NCBI RefSeq assembly: GCF_029873635.1
Contig: NC_080423.1
Coordinates: 97,832,397 to 97,896,396 of the forward strand
DNA from: Malania oleifera
Lineage: Eukaryota > Streptophyta > Magnoliopsida > Santalales > Ximeniaceae
Direction of reading: 5' to 3'
Length of the DNA stretch: 64,000 bases
Shown: positions 43,102-54,830 of the stretch, one piece after another
How the letters are laid out: each line of letters begins with the position of its first letter
How positions within the stretch are numbered: position 1 is the first letter of the stretch
Position numbers and translations under genes: made by a program
Notes under the pieces: model-generated
Told to the model about the DNA's origin: nothing
What the model saw: only the letters and a program-made list of their open reading frames with translations
The model's database searches: none

Positions 43102-44545
43102 TGTTACGATGTCCTAGGAGCGAGGGTGCCCCGGGGTGGACGAATAAAAAATGATTTATGATTTTTAAGAAAAATTGAAGTTGGAGTCGCCACTAACCTT
43201 TTGGAGTGTGGTTATAACACATGATTACTACCCAATTAAGGGTAGAATCGGTCTGCGTTACCATGATTAGGATTGAGAATTCGGTTATGTGAGGGGAAGA
43301 TACTAGCACCCCCTACATACCCAATCTATAAACAATACCTAATTAATTGAAAATTATCCCTAATTAAATTTTATAGTCTTTTATTTTACTCCCTTTGTAA
43401 ATTTACAAAATACTAAAGTACAGGCCAATAAACCACACTAATATTCACATATTTACATAGTATATTTATACTAGAGCATCCCTCAGAACTAGGACACATA
43501 AAGTTTGAAAAGCCCATGCTCCTTTTTTGAAATCATAAGGATAAAAATCGAGAAAATATTTTATGAAAATAACTCCTAGATTTATTTTCAAATTTTATAT
43601 AATTTTTCTAAATATTAAACAATATTTTCAAAATTTTCTAGGAGATTTTGGGAACCATTTTTTATTTTTTTTTTCTAGATAAAGAGTGTGCAAAAACAAT
43701 TTTCTGACATCAAAAATATTTTTCAAAATTATTCATTGATTTTTATGATTTTCCATGTTTTTCTCAAAATTTTAACTCAAATAAATAATGTAATATGAAA
43801 AATAAATAAAGAAAATACAAGGTTGGTTCAAACTGGTTCAATGGATCAAATGGTTTGCAGAGAACTGGTCTGACTCATCAGACCAAGCCATGTGCCGTCT
43901 TCGGGTGAAGATGCGTAGCGTACACAAGACATTCATATACAGTTATTTAAGCTTGCAGGTTCTGACGTCATAGTGACTTCACTTGGCCACATGTTAGCCA
44001 CAGGGTGGGACGGTCAAAAGTGACTCGGATCATTGACATGGCACGATCCTGTCCGTCGTGTGAAAGCACATATTGAACGGTTGATAAGAAGTCGCGTAAT
44101 ACCATGAAGGTGTGGAGGATGGCATGCCATGTGTCGTGCTCTTGTGGCTGCGAGGCTAATCATATAAAAGGTAAAATCTGACCTTCTCGCCCAATATCCC
44201 ACTCTCTCTCTCTCTCCTCCGAGACTCTCTCTTCTCTCTCTAAAACTCTCCTTGAGCGATCTGAAACCCTAGGGTTACAAATCTTTGTTTTGCCTCCCTC
44301 TGAAACTCACTGTTCTCTTTTTTTGAAACTCTCTCTTCTACGAGTGATCTAGAACCTTAGACTCTCAAATCTTCATCTCATTGGAACCCTATTCTACTTC
44401 GGGTTTTCCCCGAACAATCTGAAACCTCGGTTCAGATTTTTGTGTCCCTAAAAAACTCACTTCTCACTCTTTCTTTCCCCGAACAATTTGAATCTTAGAT
44501 GTCCAGAACCTCTTTATTCAAAAACCTATCCCTCATATCTGAAAA
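43102..44545 (+). mobile_element. LTR-like block, probably gypsy (Ogre/Tat type)
   Basis: Begins at TGTTACGATGTCC exactly where the copia frame breaks. Near its start it has GGAGTCGCCACTAACC and GAGGGGAAGATACTAGCACCCCC, words found close to the 5' end of Ogre/Tat LTRs. A CATATAAAAG TATA-like word near 44160 is followed by a CT-rich leader-like stretch. No coding region. The right edge is approximate and no target duplication was found. Confidence 0.5.
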
Positions 44546-45704
44546 AAAAAAAAACTTTTGCCTTATATGAAATTGACGCATTTGGTTTCGTTCGCCTTGA
44601 CTGTGGCGAACTACAGAACACTCCAAGCAATCCGCTGTGAGGATTACCTTTCCCAACTTCTTTAACTATGTGAAGTAAAACCTCTCTCCATTCAAGGTGG
44701 AGCTTGCCTCTCTAACGAGAACAATCCTATCGCTAGGCAATGATTAACAATACCTGAATCGTCAAAACAATACAATCAAAGCAACAATTGCTTGTACAAG
44801 AGAAAGCTCCTCAAATGAGTAGATTAGTACATGTTAGAATAAAAAAAACTACAAATAAAATAATATGAAAGTTAAAGCTCGTAAGTATATCACCAGAATT
44901 GATTCAAGAGTGTGAATTTCGAAAGATCAAATCGGTTTTTTGTGAGTATTCAGCAAGAACACAACAATAGTATAACCAAAGAGTATTTTCAAAAATATGT
45001 GCATGTCATTCTCTTTTTTGTTACCCTAATGTGTGAGAATATGATGTTTAAATAGTGCACTAGGGTTTCAAAAAGTTTCCCTCAAGTTTAGTCTTAATTT
45101 GGAAACTAATCAAGCAAGATATAAAAATAAGATCAGTGCGTTTAATAGTTTAAACATACGCATCAATTGATTGTACTCGAAGGGTCAGTTGTTTATGCCC
45201 GATAGGTCAGTCGCTTGTGCCTATTCAGTTTGCATATTTTCAAAGTCAGTTTCACTATGGTCGCCTATCTTTTCAACAACACTTGTTTTTCAATGTTTTG
45301 GTTCCAAACTTAATTTCATATATTGGAAAACTTATTTTGAACTTTAAGAAAATATTTTCCATGTATAAAATCAGGCATCTAAGTCCAATGACATATCCTA
45401 GGAGCTTCAAACATTCAATATTGGAATTTGAAGTACTTATATGAGACTTTCATGTGATTATTTTATCTAGGTTCCTAAGTCTTCATGTTGTGAAGCTTCC
45501 AAGATTTCTTTTGAGTTTTATGCACTGCTTCAACGAGCTTCATGTCCCACATAACTTGATTTCTTTATATTCTTCATGATTCATGACTTGAAGTGTACAT
45601 ATCATTTAAGCTCTTCAAGTATGCTCACAAAGACACTTAAGTCTTAAGTAACCTTGATTTGTTATCATTAAAACGAGATTAAGCCTTGTTAGGCCAACAC
45701 ATAT
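44546..45704 (-). mobile_element. SIRE-like copia LTR, minus strand
   Basis: Read on the minus strand, it starts TGTTGGCCTAACAAGGC with an AATGATAACAAATCAAGG word. It carries GTCAGTCGCTTG-like motifs (45180-45235) and ends in a block with TGTACAAGCAATTGTTGC and CACAGTCAAGGCGAACG. Together with the minus-strand polyprotein below 43101 it is probably the 5' LTR of that element, separated by the later insertion at 43102. The right-hand limit is sharp and the left is approximate. Confidence 0.6.
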
Positions 45705-47880
45705 GAATGGATCTATGCGTGGTTTATGAATTATTGACCTAGGGTGGTCTTGGTAGGATGTGGCGAGTAGGTGAGAAGGTGCAAGGGGAAAGAACCCGAC
45801 ACCTCAGTATTAGGCTGGATCCCATTCTCCTAAGACTCGTTTGCTCCATTTTCTTCGTTGGTTCTTTGATGTATGTGAGATGTTTGACCATGCAAGTTTT
45901 TCCTCACATACGGGAGTGACCCCATTTTTATGAGTGTTTTTGAGAGTATACCGACAAGGCTGAGTTAAGACAATTGTTCTGTAGGTGTGCGAGGATTATT
46001 CGAGTGAAATGAATCATTCACTTTACTCCTGCCTTATGATTATGCTTGTTTATACTAATATTTATACGATGATATTAACTCTGCATTAGAATTGTTGATT
46101 AATTCTCTGAGGGTTATGATATCTTTATAACTATCTTGTTCAGGCATGTATGGGTGATTTCCTTTGAAGTTGTCTTTATAATGGATTTATTTGTAGAGAG
46201 ATGTTTGTAATGATGCTATATGTCTGTATGTGAAGTAGTAGGAGTGTGTGTGTTACTTGTTTGAGCTTAATTGATGTTCACTTAGATACGTGTTTGTGGG
46301 TATCACCTTGAAAACCCTCACTAAACTACAACTCATCCACTAGGGCCATGTAGGGGGTCAAAACCTTATTGCATATGGTAAATGCAATCGTGTTTCCTGC
46401 GAAAGAGGAGGTAGTTAGGAATTTGTTTTTTTTTTTTCTCTGTAAATTTTTCTTAGTTTTTCTTTACTCGAGGACTAGCAAAGTATAAGTTGGGGGTTGT
46501 GATGTGTTCCTAAATATGTTTATTTAGGCCCTCATTTACCTATTCGATGTCTTTATTTACTCCGTAATTATCACTTCTTATCATTGTTCGGAGTTACACA
46601 TGGTATGTTTCATGTTTCAAGAAATCAGAGCTTAAATCAAGGAGTTAAGCAATGCAAGGAGTCAATGCAATAATGTGGAAGCACAAGGCTCGACCAAGTG
46701 CTTGACTCCAAGGCTTGGATTAAACTACAATAGTATGACCCTGATCAACCATGTGGTGTGACCAAGCAGTCACAAGGGGTGACCAGGTCTAGCTGGAAGA
46801 CTCCAGAGTGATAGCTAGTTGAGGATTTTCTAGAATGCCTTGACTAGGGTGCGACCAAAAGACCTTGGACGTGCGACCTAGTCGACGATGCCATCAACTA
46901 AACAAATAAGTAATTGAATATTTTCCAAAAGGTGTCAACCAAGGCGCGACGAGGAGATCTTGGAGTGCTACTAGGTCGACTTCGATTGAGTTCAGAAATC
47001 TACTATGTGAGATTTTTGGCGAATGTTTCCTGATTTGAATTTGATCGTGTGTAAACCCTAAGGGGTATAAAATAAAACTTCAAATGGATGATTAAGGCTC
47101 CCTTTTGGTTCTTCGAGGTTCCCTTGAGTCCCCTCGGGCTCCTTTTGGTGCTGTTTAGAATAGTTTTCTTTTAATCATCAATTTACATTGCTTTATTTAA
47201 TTTTGAATTGCAAGTTCAATTGTATTTTCATTCCTGCTTTCTTTATATTTTGAATTTCAATAGAAGTTATACTTTCAATTGCCTTCTTCATTACCTTGTC
47301 TTTATGTTTGATTTCATGCACGATAAGTAGCTAATTCATTCGATTCTTTGGTTGTGATGAAAGCCTGGCCTAGAACAGCATAGCTAGGATTCAGTCAATT
47401 GTGCATAATGGGGTACGATTGTTAGAGAGGAATCTGTGTTCACTAGATAGGGTATACCCTGTTCTTCCAATCGTGCTCCGGATGATTGGTGCGAACTTGG
47501 CTATGCTATGCTACTCAAGCGAATTACTTGACCATTGAAACCCTAGTATGGATAATTGACCAAACCTAGTTATTGCACATTAAAGGCTTAGGGTGGATTC
47601 ATAACTAGGGAATTGCTTTTTCATAAGAAATTTAATTCAATTTTAATCGCTTTCTTAGTTTAAATAGAAAACCCAAATTCAATCTTTTCTTCTTGTTTCA
47701 ACATAGTAAATTAGATTAATTTGGTAAACCACTACATTATAGTCCTTAAGGATTGACACCCGACTTACTCACTATTCTACTGAACTTGGAAGTAGTTAGA
47801 TTTATAAATTTTATCTTTGTTAGTTAAGGACCCAAGTCTTAGCAAACCTACCAAACATCTTCTAATTTTCTTTGTTGTAG
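45705..47880 (+). mobile_element. Gypsy-like 3' end and LTR (Tat/Athila style)
   Basis: Non-coding sequence includes ACTCGAGGACTAGCAAAGTATAAGTTGGGGG near 46466-46496, split here as CTAGCAAAGTATAAG and GTTGGGGG. This is the internal 3' end plus polypurine tract of Tat/Athila-type elements. The presumed LTR starts TGTGATGTGTTCC at about 46498 and runs to about 47880, with AAGGATTGACACCCGACTTA near its end. No protein remnant seen. Confidence 0.5.
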
Positions 47881-48750
47881 GTATGTTTTGCAAAAGCATG
47901 GTAATGGGAGTTGACAAAAAAAAAAAAAAAAAAAAAAAGGCTCAATGGTATTGCCATGGTTGTAAATTAATTGAATGGGATTGATTTATTGAAATATTGC
48001 TATTATTAGACCTTGTATTTTGTGGCACTTAAGGACCATTGATTATATTATAATAAAGCATTTATAATTTATTTATTTGAACATTAGCAAACTATGCTAC
48101 ATTTGGATCAATGTAATCCTTATAATGATCGTATCTTTCTTATTTGTTTCTAGGTAAGAATATTAAACCTATTGACATATTTGTTGTAGAATAGCCTAAT
48201 AAGAATTTAATTTGCCTCACCTTAAATTGTGACCTTGATTAGTGATGAATAATAATAAGAAGAATATGATGTGGTAAAAAAGGAGGAGAAGATGACATTT
48301 AGTATTGGTCACCCCTCCCCCATGTCTTCTACAGGTTTTTTCATTGTGTTGGTCTTAATTTTTACAATATTTAGGAAGATAATTGATCTATTAAGCATAG
48401 GTGTGTATTCGAATCGAGTTGAGTCGAGTCGTCGGACTTGACTAAAATTTAAATTATAGACTTAAATATTTAATTTATAATAAATTAAAATAAAAAAAAT
48501 TAAATTATTTTAAATCTATACATATTTAAAATTTGAAATTTATACTCCTAAACCCAATAACTACCTGGGCCCATTCAAGCCCAACGCAGCTGGAAACGTA
48601 TTCGGGTCAACCCGAATTTTCGGGTTTGGATGTTGGAAACATGCTCAACTCCAAGTTACTCTTCAAGATCGACCAAACCGAATTTCATAAGCAAAAGCTA
48701 TTGAAATGTTTCTTCTTTATTTTCTTCTTCTCTGCAAAATCGATTGAAGA

Positions 48751-48755
<5 letters not shown>
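47881..48755. other. Region upstream of GTG-type gene
   Basis: Contains an A-run (47919-47937) and AT-rich sequence. The proximal 300 bp probably hold the promoter and 5' leader of the gene at 48784, but no TATA box can be chosen with confidence. An open frame starting at 48533 runs across the true start in another frame and shows no protein features. Confidence 0.4.

Positions 48756-48783
<28 letters not shown>
48756..48783 (+). repeat. (GA)n tract in 5' leader, abutting ATG
   Basis: About 14 GA units run directly into the start codon at 48784. GA repeats in plant 5' leaders can be bound by BBR/BPC proteins; a role here is inference. Confidence 0.8.
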
Positions 48784-48787
<4 letters not shown>

Positions 48788-48998
48788 GGTGGGGATGGGC
48801 AGTGTATGAGGGTGTGGTGGTGGTGGGGTCGCTGTGCCTTCTGGGATGGGCGGGGCTATGGTTTTTGAATCGAAGGCTGTATAAGGAGTACGAGGAGAAG
48901 AGGGCTCTGGTTCAGATCATCTTCAGCGTCGTCTTCGCCTTCTCCTGTAACCTTCTTCAGCTCGTCCTCTTCGAGATCATCCCGCTTCTCTCTAAAGA
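48784..48998 (+). CDS. GTG/COLD1/GPHR-type membrane protein, exon 1
   Basis: 71 codons plus two bases. The peptide starts [17 protein letters not shown] and contains [20 protein letters not shown] and [20 protein letters not shown], an almost invariant start of plant GTG1/GTG2/COLD1 proteins. These are multi-pass membrane proteins related to the animal Golgi pH regulator, reported in ABA and cold signalling with G-protein subunits. Predicted membrane segments: about residues 8-28 and 43-68. The start is the first ATG after the GA tract and gives the family's usual N-terminus. The donor GTTAGT at 48999 follows AAAGA; joining to exon 2 completes a Glu codon. No stop or frameshift is seen, so the gene looks intact as far as visible. 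Confidence 0.93.
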
Positions 48999-49813
48999 GT
49001 TAGTTTCCTTTCTTTTCTTTTTTTCTTTACGCATGCATTCTACATGTTGGTATAGATGAAATTGTCCCCAGGGTTTTGTATTGTGCTTGATCTACTGTGC
49101 CCTGCCATTCTTCTTCAAATTTGATTTTTCTTTCCATTTTCGACTGCTTATTGGCAATGCGAATCTCTCTCTCTCTCTCTCTCTCTCTCCCCTCACACTC
49201 GTACACATTGTGCGCGCACTTGCTTGGCGTGCTTCTGTCTTCTCGTATCTTCAGCTCTACAGTTTGATAGTATTGTTTCCACTTGGTATGTCTTCAATCA
49301 GTGTTGGAATTATTTGGGTACATTTATGTATTATTATTTAATGTGCTTGGGTTGGACTTGGGGATTTTTCTTAATTACTGCTCCAATTCCATTGTTGCGT
49401 TTTGCAATGAGTTGGTGCACATGGACACAATTATATATATATAGCCCTATTGCTTATTTTATTTCTCTTCCGGGCATTTTAGCAATCAAAATCATAACAT
49501 CTTGTATTCTTGGGTAAATCTGGTGGGCGGAAATATTGAACAAATGGGGCTATCTCGAGAACAAGGTTCTTTTGCTTATATTAGCTTAGTGAACAGGCTT
49601 ACTAGGAAGTCGATTTAAAATATTGTTGTTGCAATTTTGAAATAGATTTGGTGATTTTGGGTTGTTTTTTATCTAAGGCGAAGATAACTGGAAATTCTAA
49701 GGAAATCAGTTAGTAGGCTTGTCTGAAATTGTTATAGAAAATGAACCTACAATAGATAAGCTAGTGTTTAGAATTCAGGATAAGAGAAGCATTTCCAACA
49801 ACTAGAAAATAAG

Positions 49814-50240
49814 AAAAAATGTTTTAAGTCAGTTTGTTACGTAGAACGTAATGTCTTGTTTCATAAAGCAGGAATGAGATCGCTGTATGAGACATGCTTT
49901 AAAATGTGGAACACTAGGGGTAATGTATTATAGATAAGTTGGTGAAAAATATGTAATGGCGAGACATGCTTTAAAATGTGGAACACTAGGGGTGATGTAT
50001 TATAGATAAATTGGTGAAAAATATGTAATGGCACACTTATACATCTTGAAGAGGATGTTGAGAAAAAAATGTTTTAAGTCAGTTTGTTACCTAGAACGTA
50101 ATATGTCTTGGTTCATGAAGCAGGAATGAGATCACTGTTGCTTTAAAATGTGGAACATTAAGGATAATGTATTATAGATAAATTGTTGAAAAATATGTAA
50201 TGACACTTGTATATCTTGAAGAGGATGTTGAGGTGTGTGT
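49814..50240. repeat. Tandem duplication, about 250 bp, with nested 72-bp repeat
   Basis: The block starting AAAAAATGTTTTAAGTCAG at 49814 recurs at about 50064. Inside the first copy a 72-bp unit (GAGACATGCTTTAAAATGTGG) is repeated at 49889 and 49961. The second copy has one unit. Confidence 0.85.
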
Positions 50241-51039
50241 AAATCTAGAAGAGATTTCCTTTTGTGAAATAAATTAGTAATGAGTGCAACTAGAATTATA
50301 ATGCAATAATTCTCCACTTACTAATAAAAAATATGCTATGTGAAAAATGTTGAATTAAAATGTTGGGTCATTAGATTTAGCGGTCCATATGAAAATGTAC
50401 CATGTTTCAATATATTCGTACCATTTTGTGATTCAGTAGGATGTTAGCATTTTCTGATAACTATGGGTTAAGTTTTGTGTTGGATCCTATCACAAATTAA
50501 AGGCCAATGGCTGTGCTCCATGCCTTATATTTTGTAGCTTGGGGAACAAATGATACTTTCTCCAAGAGTGCAACACCCATCCTATTCTTAAATGAGTTGA
50601 GGGGCTGGGGGTGGGGAGTAGATTTAGGTAATATGCAAATCTTCAGCCTCATTTGTTAACACTTAGTTGCCTCTTAAGAGAGACCAGGCTCTTGATCTAA
50701 AGTAGAGTGAAACAACCATGTTTGGTAAACCTCTTAATTGGTGCTGAAATGCCTCAGATCAAACCAGGGATCATATCTTACTTCTTATTTGGTTAGTGGT
50801 CCATTGAGAAGCTCTATTGGACATTTTTTTTTGGATAAACAAAGAAATGTATTAAAGGAATAAAGGACTACAGTTGCAAAAATGGGATAATAAAAATAAC
50901 TAGGGAGGAAAACATACCCTCCCATTACAACAGTAAAGTAGCCAAACAAAAGAGAGTAAACACAAGACAAATCACTAATGTAAGTACGTAACATCAGCCG
51001 ATCTCGCTGCAAGTCTTCCAAAGAAACATGCTGAAAGAA

Positions 51040-51270
51040 AACACCAAAGGGATGCCAAGAAGACTACTCTGCTCTAAAGCATATTACTGGAAGTGGCAAC
51101 ATCTTTAAGGATTCTAGCATTTCTTTTCCAACCAAATGCACCAAATAATAGCCAATCCATTTGCCGAACACCAAAGGGACGCCAAGAAGACCACTTTGCT
51201 CCAAAGCATATTATTGTAAGTGGCTACACCTTTGAAGGTTCTGACCAAATGCACCAAATAATAGCCAGAA
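51040..51270. repeat. Tandem duplication, about 127 bp
   Basis: AACACCAAAGGGATGCC...CACCAAATAATAGCC at 51040-51166 recurs from 51167 with a few differences. Confidence 0.85.
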
Positions 51271-51343
51271 CAGCACACCACCACATAACTTTCCTCTCTT
51301 TCCTCTTAGCAGAACCTCCAAACTCAATAATAGAAGCACTCAA

Positions 51344-51599
51344 AAGAATCTTGGCCCACCCAATTTTCTCCAAAAATCCCCAAAAAAAATTATTCCGGAG
51401 GACACAAACATCAGGAGATAGGGCTTTGTTGGGCCTTTGCTTCTGAAGTGAATCATTAGTATTGATTTTCTCAAGAATCTTGGCCCTTCCAATTTTCTCC
51501 AAAAATCCCCAAAAAAAATTATTCCAGAGGACAACATTAGGAGATAGGGCTTTGTTGGGTCTTTGCTTCTAAAGTGAATCATTAGTATTGATTTTCTCA
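51344..51599. repeat. Tandem duplication, 129-bp unit
   Basis: AAGAATCTTGGCCC...GATTTTCTC occurs at 51344-51472 and again at 51473-51599 with few differences, a recent-looking duplication. Confidence 0.9.
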
Positions 51600-52780
51600 A
51601 GGATGGTAGTCCAAGAAAAGGCCTTGATCTTTGAAGGAACTCAAGCTTTCCAAAAAGACCAAGGGCGATATTAGAAAAGAATCAAGCATGATAATCGAAG
51701 AAGCAAGCTCATTAGTTTCTCTCTCATTCAGTTCCCTTCCAAAACATGTATATAACTACATACAACATAGCTTGTAACACATTTTTTTAATTCTTCATTC
51801 GCGCTTTATTATTTTGCTGGGTGTATATCAGCATTGTTCTTTTGGATGTATGCAACACTTTCTTTTGCTTGATTAAAATATAAAAAACATTCTTGAAAGA
51901 AAAATGGTCCTTGTGGGGGAAAATGCACAAGCATGCACAATCAGGAAAGAACAATTTGGCAATCTTTAATTTGGACCAGGAAAAACACAATCCCTTGTGC
52001 ACAGGCTCACAGCTCATGGACATAAGAAATTTGCATTGCTTTAAAGCTTCAAATTTCTATTCTTTCTTAAGTCATCAACACCTAGCTGGAAATGATATTT
52101 TGAAACCTTAAAGGTTTCTGCCTATATTTTTAAATATGGATAAGCTATCCCTTTTTCATATACATGTCTAGCAGCTTTCTATATTTACAAACATGCATGG
52201 ACTGCATAACATGTAGTATGTACAGAACACCAAAAAAGGTTAAATGTTAGGCCTTGATGTGAGTTTTGGTGCAAATTTTCTTTCTTCTCCATGCAAGCCC
52301 CCTTCCTTCATCCACAAGCATGGAGACACACACACAGATGAAGACAAAAAGAAAAAGAAAAAATCCGAATCAGATTTTCCATGAAGGAGCAGTTGATAAA
52401 ATTAAGCATTAACTGTTAATGCTGAATGCAGTTTTACATTTATGAACTGAGTTTTGAATATTATTACGACAGTCTCTGAAACAGAATAAACAAATAAATA
52501 AAATAAATGCCACAAACACTGCACAAGGCTCCCATGCCATCAGTGGTCTAGGGAGGGCAAGATGTACACAATCTTACCTCTGTGCTTGGAGAGACTATTT
52601 CCCTGTAACCTTCAAGTTTGGATGTAACACTGTTACCATTGAGTCGAGGCTTGGAAACTGAATGCTAAAATATTTTATTTGTTTTGTAACTAGCTGCTAA
52701 ATATATGCATAGGATTTGAGAGACAGGGAGATGTATGTCATGGAGTGACATGGAATTTAGATTTTTTTCAGGGGGAAAAT

Positions 52781-53102
52781 ATCCAATATGTATTTTTTGT
52801 GGTAAGGAATAAATTTTGGTTCCATCCTTTCTTCTGTAGATCAAGGCATTGTTATGGTTATGCACTGTATGATCATTGCATGTTTGTTGATTTCCTATGG
52901 TATTCTTGCTAGAATAAACAACAAGTTGTTCGGAATGTTGATATCCAATATGTATTTTTTTGGTAAGGAATAAATTTTGGTTCCATCCTTTCTTCAGTAG
53001 ATCAAGGCATTGTTATGGTTATGCATTGTATGGTCATTGCATGTTTGTTGATTTCCTATGGTATTCTTGCTAGAATAAACATCAAGTTGTTCGGAATGTT
53101 GT
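52781..53102. repeat. Tandem duplication, 162-bp unit
   Basis: ATCCAATATGTATTTTTT...GTTGTTCGGAATGTTG at 52781-52942 is followed by a near-identical copy at 52943-53102. Confidence 0.92.
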
Positions 53103-53318
53103 TCTTTTCGGGTCTTTTGCTGTCCGATCTCATTAGATATTGGAGGGCAGCACTTTGTGATGGATACTTATATTGTTTTTTCTGTTTTTATGTTCTATCT
53201 TTGCTGTATTATAGTTTTTTTACCCCATAGTTTTCTGAGGAGGACTTCTTGTCCTCTAAATCATGTATTCTGATTTTTAGTACTAATAATATTTTCTTCT
53301 TCTCTCCAAAAAAAAAAA
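53103..53318 (+). mobile_element. 5'-truncated L1 LINE 3' end
   Basis: Ends in GAGGAGGACTTCTTGTCCTCT, a TTCTTCTCTCC word and a 12-base A-run at 53307-53318, as L1 3' ends do. Only the last about 200 bp are present. The A-run ends 118 bp before exon 2. Confidence 0.65.
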
Positions 53319-53395
53319 ATTTGCAGAATGTTGAAACCTCGATTTTTGTTCATGGTTAAGATGTGATAGATTGTTTAGGGGCTTTGAAAAAATAA

Positions 53396-53662
<267 letters not shown>

Positions 53663-53954
53663 TCTTTAGATGAAAAGTTCTACTTATGTCAATTCTCATT
53701 CATTTTATTGTTTTTTTTTTTTTTGAGGAACTGCCTTTGTAGTTTGTAGAGACAATCAACATGTTTTTCCTGTTGCAGAATTCAACCATGTAAAAGGGTT
53801 GTTATTTATGATCTTTTAAAGGTTTCAAAAGAAATTCTATTTATGTTATATGTGAATGTGATTGTACTTCAAAGTTCAAACTTAATGAGTTGAAGTTTGG
53901 GACTTTCCCTTTTATGGTTCTCCATACCATTCTTATTTTCTTTTTGTTAATTTC

Positions 53955-54830
53955 TGTTTCTTTTTATAGAAAAATAAAAGAAAGGAGAAAGAATTGCAAA
54001 GATTGGAGAATAAGACATCCCTATAAAGCGACAAAACATACAAGTACAATTAAGCCCCCCCACCCCTCATCCAATCCCTCTAAATATCTGACAACAAAAC
54101 TCTCAGAAAAAAACTCCAAAGAGTGTGCCCAAAAAGAAGCAAGAAAAACAACTCTATCCCATGATAAATGGGAAGGACTTGTTTTTCAATTAAAGATCCT
54201 AGTATTCCTTTCAAACCACAAAGTCCAAAAAAGAGTGAACACAACACACTTCCATAACACCGTCCCTTTCTCACTCCTCCCAAAACCTCAGACCTCATCA
54301 TGAGGAAAGCTTTGATAGTCATTGCCTCTTCAAAACATAAAAAGGTTGTCTCCAAGCTTCTCACCACCCAAAAAATGGAGCAAAAAGTGCTCACTTGTTT
54401 CACTATATTCTGAACACATAATGCAAGTATCCAGGCTGATGCCTTATAAGGCCTCCTTAATATCTAGACTGAATGCCTTATAATTCCTCTTTGCATGCAA
54501 TGGATTGTTAGTGTTAATCCTGCTGAGAGCCTAATCTCACATGGAAGCCCTGCTCTTAAAAAGAGTCAAAGCCTTCCAAATAACATTATTCAAAGCAAAA
54601 AAAGGAGAACTAGAAGATTTCAACAAATGATAAGGAAAAAAAATTTCATGGTAAAAGAACTGGAAACATCCCCAATCCAAATTCTAGAGTCTTCTTCATT
54701 TGAGAAACAAAAGAATCCAAAACCCTCAACAAAATAGTGATCTCATCAAGTTCTCCTTCATTGAGATTTATGAAGAAATGGAAAATTCCAGGAAAGAGTT
54801 CCCCTCTAAAAAAATGTAAGGAATTAATGG
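53955..54830 (-). mobile_element. 5'-truncated L1 LINE, minus strand
   Basis: Starts with TTTTTATAGAAAAATAAAAG on the plus strand, like an inverted L1 tail. Minus-strand frame 54403-54080 has LCSLFFGLCGLKGILGSLIE and LFGHTLWSFF, reminiscent of the L1 ORF2 C-terminus (WxxER region). The left edge is fair, the right edge approximate. Confidence 0.5.

Larger units (their letters stand above)
50824..51640 (-). mobile_element. 5'-truncated L1 LINE, minus strand
   Basis: The plus strand begins with a T-run and TGGATAAACAAAGAAATG, the reverse of an L1 3' end with poly(A). Minus-strand frames contain MWWCAVLAIIWCIWSE, the C-terminal Trp-rich motif of plant L1 ORF2 (WxxWxER). Two local duplications enlarge it. 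No RT domain remains. Confidence 0.7.

Noticed and set aside
48533-48868. 111-codon frame overlapping GTG exon 1
   Set aside because: Passes through the GA repeat in another frame and ends inside exon 1; the in-frame GTG peptide is far better supported.
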